The position numbers were made by a program, and so were the translations under genes. A DNA stretch of 64,000 bases. Source: Anaerococcus marasmi (GTDB lineage Bacteria; Bacillota; Clostridia; Tissierellales; Peptoniphilaceae). Positions 9,562 through 19,186 of this stretch are shown one piece after another. Location of the stretch: the NCBI RefSeq assembly GCF_900290195.1, contig NZ_OLMF01000005.1:62001-126000 (forward strand), given 5' to 3'. The notes under the pieces are model-generated. The model made no database searches. It was not told where the DNA came from and worked only from the letters and a program-made list of their open reading frames with translations. The stretch's first letter is position 1. Every line of letters begins with the position of its first letter.

Positions 9562-10560
9562 ATGGAAAATTTAGATAAAGAAATGTTAAAAATTGAAGAC
9601 TTAAGTATATCTTTCTACACTCCAGTAGGAGAAGTCAAGGCGGTAGATTCTATAAACTACACCCTCCATGAGAATGAAATCATGGGGATCGTTGGAGAGT
9701 CGGGATCTGGTAAATCAGTAGAAAGTTATGGGATTATGGGACTTTTGCAAAGTCCAGGCAAGGTCAAAAATGGGAAGATTCTTTACAAGGGAGAAAATGT
9801 CCTAGATTATGATAAGAAACAAATGTCATCTTTTAGGGGAGCTAAGTGCTCCATGATCTTCCAAAATCCGATGACTTGTCTTAACCCAGTCTATACTATA
9901 GGCAACCAGCTAATGGAAGCTGTCTTAGTTCACAAGGACAAAAGCAAGAAAGAAGCCTATGATTTGGCAGTCGAAATGCTAGATCTTGTAGGAATATCCA
10001 ATCCAGAAAGGCGAATGAAGCAATATCCTCACGAGCTTTCTGGAGGTATGAGACAGAGAGTTATGATAGGTATGGGGCTGATTTGTAAGCCCGATATCTT
10101 AATAGCTGATGAGCCAACTACAGCCCTAGATGTTACAATCCAGGCTCAGATTCTTGAACTTATAAAAGATATACAAGAAAAAAATAAGATGAGCGTAATT
10201 TTTATCACTCACAACCTGGCTGTAGTTGCTCAAATATGTGACACAGTTAGTGTAATGTATGCTGGAAGAATTGTAGAGCAGGGAAGTGTAGACGATATAT
10301 TCTATAGACCAAGCCATCCTTACACCAAGGGCCTTCTTAAATCTATGCCAAGGATAGACCTAGGTGATAAGACTAGGCTTGAAAGTATCAAGGGAGTTCC
10401 GGTAGATATGCTAAATCCACCTGAAGGATGTGGATTTTCTACTAGATGTGAGTCATGTATGAATATTTGTCTAAGAAAAGAACCTCCGACGATTGAATTA
10501 GGAGATGGACACAGGTCCAAGTGCTTCCTTCATGTAAAGGAGCTTTTAAATGCAAGATGA
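9562..10560 (+). CDS. oppD: Oligopeptide ABC transporter ATP-binding protein (OppD-like)
   Basis: The 332-residue ATPase carries Walker A GESGSGKSV, the signature LSGGMRQRVMIG, Walker B ILIADEPTTALD and the switch His in FITHNLA. The C-terminal oligopeptide-transporter extension has PPEGCGFSTRCESC with its cysteines. Its last 11 bases overlap oppF, implying translational coupling. Confidence 0.95.
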   Translation: MENLDKEMLKIEDLSISFYTPVGEVKAVDSINYTLHENEIMGIVGESGSGKSVESYGIMGLLQSPGKVKNGKILYKGENVLDYDKKQMSSFRGAKCSMIFQNPMTCLNPVYTIGNQLMEAVLVHKDKSKKEAYDLAVEMLDLVGISNPERRMKQYPHELSGGMRQRVMIGMGLICKPDILIADEPTTALDVTIQAQILELIKDIQEKNKMSVIFITHNLAVVAQICDTVSVMYAGRIVEQGSVDDIFYRPSHPYTKGLLKSMPRIDLGDKTRLESIKGVPVDMLNPPEGCGFSTRCESCMNICLRKEPPTIELGDGHRSKCFLHVKELLNAR

Positions 10561-11533
10561 GAAATTATTGATAGTAAATAATCTAGTAAAACACTTTACA
10601 GTTTCTACAAGTTTTAACAATACGGCGAAAGTCCACGCAGTAGATGATGTGTCGTTTTTTATAAACAAGGGAGAGACCCTGGGAATTGTAGGAGAGTCTG
10701 GTTGTGGTAAGACGAGTCTGGGAAGGACAATTCTTAGACTACACGAACCAAGTAGCGGACAGATTATCTATGACGGTGAGACGATTTTTGATAGTGATAA
10801 AGGCATTAAGGCTGATATGTATAAGTTTAGGAGGAAAATGCAAATAATCTTCCAAGACCCATCAGCTTCCCTAGATCCAAGGATGACAGTGGCTGAGATT
10901 GTTGGTGAGGCACTAGATATCCATGGACTTTACAAAAAAAACAGGAGGGAGAGAATCAATGAACTGTTAAGGAAGGTAGGACTAAATGAGGAGCATTCCA
11001 ATAGATATCCTCACGAGTTTTCGGGAGGCCAGCAGCAAAGGATTGGAATTGCAAGAGCCCTTGCGGTAGAACCAGAATTTATAGTATGTGATGAGCCTAT
11101 AAGTGCCCTTGACGTATCGATCCAAGCACAAATTGTAAACATGCTCCAAGACATGCAAAAAGACAGCGGGCTTACATATATGTTCATAGCCCATGACCTA
11201 TCAGTAGTAAAACATATTTCAGATAGGATAGGAGTAATGTATTTGGGCAAGATGGTAGAGCTTGTAGATAGCGAAAGACTATACGAAAACCCTCTTCATC
11301 CCTACACCCAGTCTCTTCTTACAGCAATTCCAATACCAGATCCACAAAAGACAAGATCTATGGAAAGGATTAAGCTAAAAGGAGAGGTCCCATCAGCAAT
11401 CAATCCACCAAAAGGATGTAGATTCCACGAAAGATGCTTGTATGCTACAGATATTTGTAAGAGTAAAGAACCTGAATTTAAAGAATATGAAAGTGGACAC
11501 TTCGCAAGTTGCCATAATATAGGAGAATTTTAA
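10550..11533 (+). CDS. oppF: Oligopeptide ABC transporter ATP-binding protein (OppF-like)
   Basis: The second ATPase (327 residues) has Walker A GESGCGKTS, signature FSGGQQQRIGIA, Walker B FIVCDEPISALD and the C-terminal PPKGCRFHERCLYATDIC motif. It should form a heterodimer with OppD. The binding-protein gene starts one base after its stop codon. Confidence 0.95.
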   Translation: MQDEKLLIVNNLVKHFTVSTSFNNTAKVHAVDDVSFFINKGETLGIVGESGCGKTSLGRTILRLHEPSSGQIIYDGETIFDSDKGIKADMYKFRRKMQIIFQDPSASLDPRMTVAEIVGEALDIHGLYKKNRRERINELLRKVGLNEEHSNRYPHEFSGGQQQRIGIARALAVEPEFIVCDEPISALDVSIQAQIVNMLQDMQKDSGLTYMFIAHDLSVVKHISDRIGVMYLGKMVELVDSERLYENPLHPYTQSLLTAIPIPDPQKTRSMERIKLKGEVPSAINPPKGCRFHERCLYATDICKSKEPEFKEYESGHFASCHNIGEF

Positions 11534-11534
11534 A

Positions 11535-13196
11535 ATGAAAGCAAAGAGTAAATTATTAATAGGCTTACTGAGTTTGTCAATGATATTTTCTGCCTGCGGT
11601 GGAAATAATGATAAGGCAAACGAAGGAGATGGAAACAATCAAGCAGTAGTAAATGAGGAAGAAGGCAAGAAGGACGGAGTCCTAGATATCAATATAGCAA
11701 GTGAGCCTGAATCAATAGATCCAGCCCTCAACACTTCAGTTGATGGAGCTATAATGATATCCCACCTATTCGAATCCCTAATCAGATGGGACGACGATGG
11801 GGAAGGTAATGCAGTCCTTAAACCTGGTATAGCAGAAAGTTGGGAAGTATCAGATGACGGATTGACTTGGACCTTCAAATTAAGGGATGCCAAGTGGTCT
11901 GATGGAAAAGATATTACAGCAGATGACTTCGTATATTCTTGGAACAGACTAGTAGACCCTGCAACAGGAGCAGACTATGAGTATATGCTAGATATGGTAA
12001 AGGGCTATGATGAGAAAAAACTCGATATCTCTGCGCCAGATCCAAAAACATTTGTAGTTAATCTAAGCGTAAAATGTCCATACTTCGAAGAAATATGTGC
12101 CTTTCCTGCAGTAATGCCAGTAAGAAAAGACATTATCGAAGCTAACAAGACTTGGACAAATAGCCCAGAAACATTAGTATCAAATGGAGCTTACAAGCTA
12201 GAAAAATGGGACCACAACTCTACTTTATCTATGGTCAAAAACCCAGAATACTATGATCGAGACTCAGTTAAGGCAGAAAAGTTAGCCTTCCATCTCCAAG
12301 ATGACCAAAACGCAATCTATGCTTCTTATAGGTCAGGAGACTTAGACTTTATTAACTCAGTTCCACAAGAAGAAATCCAAAAACTTCTAGATACAAAAGA
12401 ACTTAAGATCAAACCATATGTAGGAACATACTTCGTATGCTTCAATACTGAAAAAGAACCATTCAACGATCCAAGAGTTAGAAAGGCCTTCTCTCTAGCC
12501 ATAGATAGAAACTTCATCGTAAACCAAGTTACAGGTCAAGGCCAAGAGCCTGCTACAGCCTACGTTCCATCAGGAGTATATGATGCTAAGGGAGCTGAAG
12601 GAGATGACTTTAGGACTGTTGGTGGAGATTATTACTCTATAAATGACGAAGATTACGAAAAAAATATCGAAGAAGCTAAAAAACTAATGGAAGAAGCAGG
12701 CTACAAAGACGGCGAAGGCTTCCCACAAATCGATTACTTGTACAACACTGATGAAAACCACAAGGCTATAGCAGAAGCCCTACAAAATATGTGGCAAGAA
12801 AAACTAGGTGTACAAGTTAACCTACAAAACCAAGACTGGAATGTATTCCTCAAAGAAAGAAAAGAAGGAAACTACAACATAGCAAGACACGGTTGGATAG
12901 CAGATTATAACGATCCAATGAGCTTTATAGATATGTGGCTAACAGGCGGTGGAAATAACGACGCCCAATACAAGAACGAAGAGTTCGACAAGTACGTAAA
13001 AGCAGCCAAAGCAACATCAGATCCAGACGAAAGAATGGAAAATATGCACAAAGCCGAAGATATTCTTATAGGAGAAGATAACGTAGTTGCACCACTATAC
13101 TTCTACAACAACTCTTATATGGTAAAACCAAACATCCAAGGCCTATACTACACACCACTAGGATACTTCTTCTACAAAGGTGCAGAAGGATTCTAA
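11535..13196 (+). CDS. oppA: Oligopeptide-binding lipoprotein (OppA-like)
   Basis: The 553-residue protein has a lipoprotein signal peptide (hydrophobic core LLIGLLSLSMIF, lipobox FSAC, Cys21), so it is anchored outside the membrane. The body is a family 5 solute-binding protein: EPESIDPALNTS near the start, then LVSNGAYKLEKW and DPRVRKAFSLAIDR. It captures peptides for OppBCDF. Being last in the operon it lies next to the terminator, which may help keep its message level high. Length is normal for OppA. Confidence 0.95.
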   Translation: MKAKSKLLIGLLSLSMIFSACGGNNDKANEGDGNNQAVVNEEEGKKDGVLDINIASEPESIDPALNTSVDGAIMISHLFESLIRWDDDGEGNAVLKPGIAESWEVSDDGLTWTFKLRDAKWSDGKDITADDFVYSWNRLVDPATGADYEYMLDMVKGYDEKKLDISAPDPKTFVVNLSVKCPYFEEICAFPAVMPVRKDIIEANKTWTNSPETLVSNGAYKLEKWDHNSTLSMVKNPEYYDRDSVKAEKLAFHLQDDQNAIYASYRSGDLDFINSVPQEEIQKLLDTKELKIKPYVGTYFVCFNTEKEPFNDPRVRKAFSLAIDRNFIVNQVTGQGQEPATAYVPSGVYDAKGAEGDDFRTVGGDYYSINDEDYEKNIEEAKKLMEEAGYKDGEGFPQIDYLYNTDENHKAIAEALQNMWQEKLGVQVNLQNQDWNVFLKERKEGNYNIARHGWIADYNDPMSFIDMWLTGGGNNDAQYKNEEFDKYVKAAKATSDPDERMENMHKAEDILIGEDNVVAPLYFYNNSYMVKPNIQGLYYTPLGYFFYKGAEGF

Positions 13197-13216
13197 GATA
13201 AACAGTTTTCCCTCCA

Positions 13217-13253
13217 AAAACTGCCCTGCAGGTTAATCCCACAGGGCAGTTTT
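13217..13253. terminator. Bidirectional terminator between oppA and the DMT gene
   Basis: AAAACTGCCCTG (13217-13228) and CAGGGCAGTTTT (13242-13253) form a perfect 12-bp stem. A-runs and T-runs on the two sides suit both converging genes. Confidence 0.9.
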
Positions 13254-13265
13254 ACTTTGCGAATT

Positions 13266-14219
13266 TTATTCATTAGTTTTTTCTTTTTCTTCTTTCTTAT
13301 TTCCGAATATGAAAGAAAGCTTAGTTTCTGAAATTATAATCGCTATAAAGATCATCACGAAACCAATGATTGAATTAACAGTTAGTTTTTCTATTCCTAG
13401 CATTACCGGAATTAGAATACCAAAGACTGATTCAAAACCTAGGATAATTGCTGCAGATGATTCGTCTGTATACTTTTGACCTACATTTTGTAGAAGTAGG
13501 GCAACTGTTGTACAGAAAATCGCAAGATAAGCAAGCTCTAGGTATGGTCCATTGCCATTAACTACGATATTTGAGTTATCTTCCATAGTAAATGTCACAA
13601 TTGCCGCAATAATGGCAGCAGAGGTGAACTGGAAGATTGTCATGAGTATTGGATCTTTCCCTTCAGATAAGACACTTACAGCTACGATGTGGGCCGCAAA
13701 TAGGAAACCACTTAGTAGGGCAAGGCCGTCTCCAAGAAGCATTTCCTTATCGGCATCGAATATTGATGTTCCTGGTTCTACTCCAGATTTGGATATAAAA
13801 TAAATACCGATTACTGCGATAATCGCTGCAATAATGTTAAACTTATCTGGTCTAACCTTAGTTACAGCCCAGGCTAGGAAAGGAACTATTACACAATATG
13901 ATGCTGAAAGGAAGGCGCTCCTACCAGGATCTGCGTAAGTTACTCCTAAAGTCTGTGAGGAATAAGCCATAAAGAGGAAGATTCCTATAATAAGGCCAAT
14001 CTTAATGTCGTGCTTACTAGCTTCTCTAATTTTCTTGTTAAATATTATAGCAAGAATTATTGCTGACAAACCGAACCTCACCATCAATATAAAGTTTGGG
14101 TTAAAGGTATCGGACGATTGCTTTACTACTGTTAGGGAAGAACCCCAAAGTATGGCCGTAATTAAAAGGCCTAACTTGGCCAGTAGGTCAACCTTCTTGC
14201 TTTTCTTTTGTTTTTCCAT
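13266..14219 (-). CDS. DMT/EamA-family membrane transporter
   Basis: The 317-residue protein has about ten hydrophobic segments in two EamA repeats (residues about 12-145 and 165-305), with LLITAILWGSSLTVVKQ at the start and the GFESVFGILIPVMLG signature in the second half. The family exports metabolites or amino acids, and no substrate can be named. The ATG follows AAGGAGAC. It converges on the opp operon and shares its terminator. Confidence 0.88.
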   Translation of the reverse strand: MEKQKKSKKVDLLAKLGLLITAILWGSSLTVVKQSSDTFNPNFILMVRFGLSAIILAIIFNKKIREASKHDIKIGLIIGIFLFMAYSSQTLGVTYADPGRSAFLSASYCVIVPFLAWAVTKVRPDKFNIIAAIIAVIGIYFISKSGVEPGTSIFDADKEMLLGDGLALLSGFLFAAHIVAVSVLSEGKDPILMTIFQFTSAAIIAAIVTFTMEDNSNIVVNGNGPYLELAYLAIFCTTVALLLQNVGQKYTDESSAAIILGFESVFGILIPVMLGIEKLTVNSIIGFVMIFIAIIISETKLSFIFGNKKEEKEKTNE

Positions 14220-14254
14220 TTTGTCTCCTTCGTATTTTAGTTCGGATTATCATT

Positions 14255-14275
14255 GACCCTATATATATACCCGAA
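14255..14275 (-). promoter_or_regulatory. GGGTATA-type element upstream of the DMT gene
   Basis: On the minus strand the sequence is CGGGTATATATATAGGG, about 50 bases before the start codon. It belongs to the set of seven similar upstream elements in this window. Confidence 0.4.
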
Positions 14276-14441
14276 TATTTGAATTTTGCATAAAAAATCT
14301 CAAGATAAATTGAAAAATCTTCAAAACTTACCATAATTTTGCATAAAAGATAGAAGTAGATATAAAAAATAATTAACTTTTAAAAAGTATTTATGTTTGA
14401 ATAATAAACTAAAAAAAGTATCATGGTAAAGTGGAGGAATT

Positions 14442-15686
14442 ATGAATAAAAAAATTATAAGAATAATGTTAGCCTATGTAGGAGTAATCACAGGAGCAGG
14501 ACTCGCATCAGGCCAAGAGCTTATGCAGTATTTTGTATCAATGGGTATTCCTGGCATAGTCGGAGCAGTAGTACTCGCGTTTTTACATATGTTAATAGGA
14601 GGACTCCTACTTCAACTTGGTAGCCATTATCTAGCAAATGACCATTCGGAAGTTTTTGATGAGATTACCAATAAGGTCATAAGTAAATTTATGGACTTAT
14701 CCTTGATATTTACTTGCTTTGTAATAGGTTTTGTGATGATTGCAGGAGCTGGTTCAAACTTAAACCAGGCCTTTGGTACACCTAACTGGTTGGGAGCTGT
14801 GATCTGTGCCCTATTAATTATAGTTGTAGGTATGCTAGATTTTGAGAGGGTTAGTCAGATTATAGGATCTTTTACTCCTTTAATCTTAGTCTTTACCCTA
14901 ATCGCTTCGATCTATACCTTTACCCATCACACACCTGACTGGAAAAGCCTTGACCTTGTTGCAAGGAGTCTACCAAGCAACTTCTCAAGCGTTACTCTTT
15001 CCCTATTCAACTATTTTGGTATGTCGATAATGACAGCTGTCTCTATGGCCCTAGTTTTGGGTGGAGATGAACTTAATACAGGAGAAGCTGGTATAGGAGG
15101 CCTTATTGGAGGTCTTCTAGTTGGAATATTGGGTATACTTATTGTTCTTACTTTGTTTATTAGGTTAAACGAAGTAAAAGATCTAGATATACCAATGCTC
15201 TATGTAATAGAAGATATAAGTCCAATCCTTGGAACTGTCATGGCACTTGTCATATTTGGCATGATATTTAATACAGGAATTTCTCTTTTCTATGCCTTGG
15301 CTCGTAGGTTTTCTGGGGGTGAGGAGAAGAAGTTTAAAATCCTTCTTGTAACTATAACACTTGCTGGATTTATCCTAAGCTTTGGCGGCTTCAAAAAGCT
15401 TGTATCAGTATTTTATCCAATCATAGGTTATGCTGGAATTATCATGCTTGTTATTTTACTTTTCGCTTATCATAAGGAAAGAACTGCTATCAAGTACGAA
15501 AACATAAGAAGATTTGCCATCAATCATTATATGAGAAAAAAACTCGATGAAGATATGGAATATACCAAAGAAGATAAGGAAAAACTTAAAAGACTGATAG
15601 AAAGAAGCCATATAGAAAATAAGGATATGATAGAAAAATCTGAAGAAGCCGTTCAAGAAATCTTGGACGAAGAAAATGAAGAATAA
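14442..15686 (+). CDS. YkvI-family membrane protein
   Basis: The 414-residue protein resembles the uncharacterised B. subtilis YkvI family, distant relatives of the APC/NSS transporters. It starts IIRIMLAYVGVITGAGLASGQ, where the glycine-rich break in helix 1 (GAGLASGQE) is the diagnostic feature, and has about ten to eleven helices. The last 70 residues are cytoplasmic and highly charged, rich in Lys and Glu. Promoter not identified; GTGGAGG precedes the ATG. A transporter role is inferred from the fold only. Confidence 0.8.
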   Translation: MNKKIIRIMLAYVGVITGAGLASGQELMQYFVSMGIPGIVGAVVLAFLHMLIGGLLLQLGSHYLANDHSEVFDEITNKVISKFMDLSLIFTCFVIGFVMIAGAGSNLNQAFGTPNWLGAVICALLIIVVGMLDFERVSQIIGSFTPLILVFTLIASIYTFTHHTPDWKSLDLVARSLPSNFSSVTLSLFNYFGMSIMTAVSMALVLGGDELNTGEAGIGGLIGGLLVGILGILIVLTLFIRLNEVKDLDIPMLYVIEDISPILGTVMALVIFGMIFNTGISLFYALARRFSGGEEKKFKILLVTITLAGFILSFGGFKKLVSVFYPIIGYAGIIMLVILLFAYHKERTAIKYENIRRFAINHYMRKKLDEDMEYTKEDKEKLKRLIERSHIENKDMIEKSEEAVQEILDEENEE

Positions 15687-15705
15687 GAGATATTAATTTG
15701 AATAT

Positions 15706-15743
15706 AGAGGAAGCTATAATAGAAGGTAGCCTCCTCTTTTTTT
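15706..15743 (+). terminator. Terminator after the ykvI-like gene
   Basis: AGAGGAAGCTA pairs imperfectly with TAGCCTCCTCT, followed by seven or more T residues. Confidence 0.75.
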
Positions 15744-15850
15744 GATTAGTAATTTTTTAATCGATTATATTTATTTGCTTTATCTACGATTAATAAACGA
15801 TTTAAAATAAGTTTCTAATTTGCATGTAGGGCTAAATTATTTCGACAAAA

Positions 15851-15870
15851 TTGGGTATAAGTATTATATA
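15851..15870 (+). promoter_or_regulatory. GGGTATA-type element upstream of the trehalose operon
   Basis: TTGGGTATAAGTATTATA lies about 33 bases before the PTS start. It is one of the recurrent elements. A weak TTCGAC box lies upstream at 15841, but its spacing to GGGTATA is short. Confidence 0.4.
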
Positions 15871-15890
15871 AAATATTATAAGGAGGACTT

Positions 15891-17336
15891 ATGGGAAAAT
15901 ATACAGATGATGCGAAGCTTTTGCATCAATATATTGGAGGAGATAGCAATATCTCGTCAGTTACGCATTGTGTTACCAGGATGCGTTTTGTACTAAATGA
16001 TCCTAAGAAGGCCGATGTAGAAAAAATCGAAGATTTACCTTCTGTTAAGGGATCTTTCACCCAGGCTGGCCAATTCCAGGTTATTATTGGAAATGATGTA
16101 GATGAGTTTTATAATGACTTTATGGCTATATCACATGCCACAGAAAAGAGTAAGGATGAGGTGAAAAAGGATGCTGTGAAAAATCAGAACGTCCTCCAAA
16201 GGGTATCTTCAGTCCTTGCAGAAATCTTCGCGCCTTTGATTCCTGCAATTATCGTAGGTGGTTTGCTCTTAGGTTTTAGAAATATTCTAGGAGAGATGCC
16301 TTTTGATAGTCTTGGAGGAAAGACTATTGTAGAGACTTCTGTCTTTTGGAATGGAGTAAATGACTTCTTGTGGCTTATATGTGAAGCGATCTTCCATTAC
16401 TTGCCAGTAGGAATTACTTGGTCAATCACAAGGAAGATGGGTACAACCCAAATTCTAGGAATTGTCCTAGGTATTTGTTTGATTTCACCTAACCTACTTG
16501 CCAACGCTTATTCAATAGCTGGCGGAGGAGAGATTCCTGTTTGGGACTTTGGATTTTTCACTATAGAAAGAATAGGCTACCAGGCCCAAGTAATCCCAGC
16601 CATGCTTGCAGGATTTCTCTTAGTTTATCTTGAAAGATTCTTTAAAAGGATTATCCCTCAAGCAATATCAATGATTTTTGTTCCCCTATTTTCACTAATA
16701 CCAACAGTACTTTTAGCTCACCTAGTCTTAGGTCCTATTGGTTGGAAGATAGGCTCACTAATATCTGCTGGAGTATATAATGGATTGACATCAGCCTTTA
16801 ACTGGCTATTTGCTGCAGTATTTGGCTTCTTCTATGCACCACTTGTTATTACAGGACTTCACCATATGACAAATGCAATCGACCTACAGCTTGCAAATGA
16901 CTTCGGTGGAACAATCCTTTGGCCAATGATTGCCCTATCAAACATTGCCCAAGCCTCAGCAGTAGTAGCTATAATCTACCTACACAGAAAGGATGAGAAG
17001 GAAAAACAAATTTCAGTTCCAGCAGCAATTTCTGCCTATCTTGGAGTTACAGAACCTGCCCTTTTTGGTATCAATATCAAATACGGCTTCCCTTTTATAG
17101 CGGGAATGATTGGGTCTGCCCTTGCAGCGGTATTTTCTGTATCAACTTCAACCATGGCCTACAATATCGGTATAGGAGGACTTCCTGGAATACTTTCAAT
17201 CATGGGAGGATCTAGGTTAAACTTCGCCATAGCCATGGCTATTGCTATAGTTGTGCCTGTAATACTCACTGTGGTATTTGAAAAGAAGAATATGTTTCAT
17301 AACAAGATAGAATTTAAGACACCAAGTTTTAGTTAG
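15891..17336 (+). CDS. treP: PTS system trehalose-type EIIBC component
   Basis: The 481-residue permease takes up a sugar while phosphorylating it. The N-terminal EIIB domain (about residues 1-80) has the phosphorylated cysteine in THCVTRMRF (Cys27). A membrane EIIC domain with about ten helices follows (residues 105-470), including the conserved GVTEPALFGIN. There is no EIIA domain, as in B. subtilis TreP, so another cell EIIA of the glucose type must supply phosphate. Trehalose specificity is inferred from the adjacent phosphotrehalase gene, 8 bases downstream. AAGGAGG precedes the ATG. Confidence 0.88.
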   Translation: MGKYTDDAKLLHQYIGGDSNISSVTHCVTRMRFVLNDPKKADVEKIEDLPSVKGSFTQAGQFQVIIGNDVDEFYNDFMAISHATEKSKDEVKKDAVKNQNVLQRVSSVLAEIFAPLIPAIIVGGLLLGFRNILGEMPFDSLGGKTIVETSVFWNGVNDFLWLICEAIFHYLPVGITWSITRKMGTTQILGIVLGICLISPNLLANAYSIAGGGEIPVWDFGFFTIERIGYQAQVIPAMLAGFLLVYLERFFKRIIPQAISMIFVPLFSLIPTVLLAHLVLGPIGWKIGSLISAGVYNGLTSAFNWLFAAVFGFFYAPLVITGLHHMTNAIDLQLANDFGGTILWPMIALSNIAQASAVVAIIYLHRKDEKEKQISVPAAISAYLGVTEPALFGINIKYGFPFIAGMIGSALAAVFSVSTSTMAYNIGIGGLPGILSIMGGSRLNFAIAMAIAIVVPVILTVVFEKKNMFHNKIEFKTPSFS

Positions 17337-17344
17337 GAGGTTAA

Positions 17345-19006
17345 ATGAATCTAGGAAAACAAGTAATCTACCAGGCCTATCCCAGAAGCTTTAAGGATAC
17401 GTCAGGAAATGGCATAGGAGATCTTAAGGGAATTAGCGAAAAGGTAGATTATCTAAGAAAGCTTGGAGTAGATATGGTTTGGCTTAATCCTTTCTTTATC
17501 TCTCCACAAAACGATAATGGCTATGACATAGCAGATTATTACCATGTGGACCCTGCCTTTGGGACTGATGAGGACCTTGATAATCTCATCGCAGAGTTTG
17601 ACAAGGCAAATATCAAATTAATGTTTGATATGGTCCTAAACCACACATCGACAGAGCATGAGTGGTTCAAGAAGGCCCTAGCTGGAGATGAAAAATATCA
17701 GAATTTCTATTATATAAGAGAAGGAAAAGATGGCAACTACCCTACAAATTGGCAGTCCAAATTTGGAGGTCCTGCCTGGAATGAGTTTGGAGATAGTGGA
17801 AAATACTATCTCTGCCTCTACGATAAGACCCAGGCCGACCTTAATTGGCACAATCCTGACCTTAGAGAAGAGCTTTACAAGATCGTAAACTATTGGATTG
17901 ATAAGGGAATCGGAGGATTTAGATTTGACGTCTTAAATGTAATAGGGAAAAGCCAAATCTTAGAAGATTCTTCAGGAGATATCAGCGAGGAGAAAAAGCT
18001 CTACACAGATACTCCTATAGTTCATAGGTGGATAAGAGAGCTTAACAAACATACTTTCGGGAAGAATCCCGAGATAATTACAGTAGGAGAGATGAGCTCG
18101 ACTGATATAGAGAATTCTTCTATGTACTCAGCAGCCCAAGGCGATGAGCTTTCCATGATCTTTAGTTTCCACCATCTTAAGGTGGACTACAAGGATGGGG
18201 ACAAGTGGACTGACATGGACTTTGATTTTATGAAATTAAAGGAAATCCTAAACAAATGGCAGAAGGGACTCCAAGAAGGGGGAGGTTGGAATGCTCTTTT
18301 CTGGAACAATCACGACCAGCCAAGGGCCAACAATAGATTTGGAGATGTTAAAAATTATCCAAAAGAAACAGCTACTATGCTTGCCCAAACCATCCACATG
18401 ATGAGAGGAACCCCTTATATCTACCAGGGAGAAGAAATCGGTATGACAGATCCTGAATTTTCTTCAATTGATGACTACAAGGATATCGAAAGCATCAATG
18501 CCTACAAGGCCTTATTAGAAAAGGGTAAAAGTAGTGACGAAGCTCTAAATATTATCAAGAAAAAATCTAGAGACAATTCCAGAACTCCTATGCAATGGGA
18601 CGGATCGGAAAATGCAGGTTTTACGACAGGGACTCCTTGGATAGGAGTAAATGATAATTATGAAGATATAAATGCAGAAAATGCCCTAGAGGATAAGGAT
18701 TCAATATTCTATTATTACAAGAAACTAATAGAACTTAGAAAAGAAGAGCCTATAATCTCCGATGGACTCTACTTCCCAATCCTTGAAGATGATCCTCATA
18801 TTTTAGCCTACATCAGAGAATATGAGGGAGAAGTTTTAATAAATATGAATAACTTCTCAGATGAATTTGTTAAGGTAGATTTAGAAGAAATCTTAGAGTA
18901 TTACGATAAGTTTGAATATCTCTTAGGAAACTATGGAGATAGAAAAGTAGACAAAGAAATAGAACTAGCTCCTTACGAGAGCCTCGCTCTTATCAAGAGA
19001 GTATAA
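17345..19006 (+). CDS. treA: Alpha,alpha-phosphotrehalase (GH13)
   Basis: The enzyme hydrolyses trehalose 6-phosphate, the PTS product, to glucose and glucose 6-phosphate in the cytoplasm. The 553-residue sequence shows all GH13 regions: DMVLNH (region I, Asp95), GFRFDVLN with the nucleophile Asp195, TVGEMSS with the acid/base Glu249, and NNHDQPR with Asp324. Features such as FNFHHLKVDY-like FSFHHLKVDY and GGGWNALFW match B. subtilis TreA closely. No TreR-type regulator is next to it. Oligo-1,6-glucosidase is the alternative but fits the context less well. Confidence 0.92.
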   Translation: MNLGKQVIYQAYPRSFKDTSGNGIGDLKGISEKVDYLRKLGVDMVWLNPFFISPQNDNGYDIADYYHVDPAFGTDEDLDNLIAEFDKANIKLMFDMVLNHTSTEHEWFKKALAGDEKYQNFYYIREGKDGNYPTNWQSKFGGPAWNEFGDSGKYYLCLYDKTQADLNWHNPDLREELYKIVNYWIDKGIGGFRFDVLNVIGKSQILEDSSGDISEEKKLYTDTPIVHRWIRELNKHTFGKNPEIITVGEMSSTDIENSSMYSAAQGDELSMIFSFHHLKVDYKDGDKWTDMDFDFMKLKEILNKWQKGLQEGGGWNALFWNNHDQPRANNRFGDVKNYPKETATMLAQTIHMMRGTPYIYQGEEIGMTDPEFSSIDDYKDIESINAYKALLEKGKSSDEALNIIKKKSRDNSRTPMQWDGSENAGFTTGTPWIGVNDNYEDINAENALEDKDSIFYYYKKLIELRKEEPIISDGLYFPILEDDPHILAYIREYEGEVLINMNNFSDEFVKVDLEEILEYYDKFEYLLGNYGDRKVDKEIELAPYESLALIKRV

Positions 19007-19009
19007 GAA

Positions 19010-19160
19010 GGGACTGTTGCAGAATGAATAAATCGTACCAATATCATTAGAAGAACCTCCACGGAAATTTTGCTTCCATCAGCCGGCAGGCACCACTGAA
19101 AATTTCCTAAGAGAACCTTCTAACGATGGTACGATGATTATTCATAGTTTTGCAACAGCC
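19010..19160. repeat. MITE-like palindromic element, copy A
   Basis: Starts GGGACTGTTGCAGAATGAAT and ends with the complement of GGCTGTTGCAAAACTATGAA. The two halves pair over about 60 bases with scattered mismatches. It is the inverse-orientation relative of the element at 35837-36031, sharing CCTGCCGGCTGATGGA in its centre, but with two internal segments missing. It lies between convergent genes, so it may also end transcription. Confidence 0.8.
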
Positions 19161-19186
19161 ACTTGCTCTGTATATTATTTTTTAGA

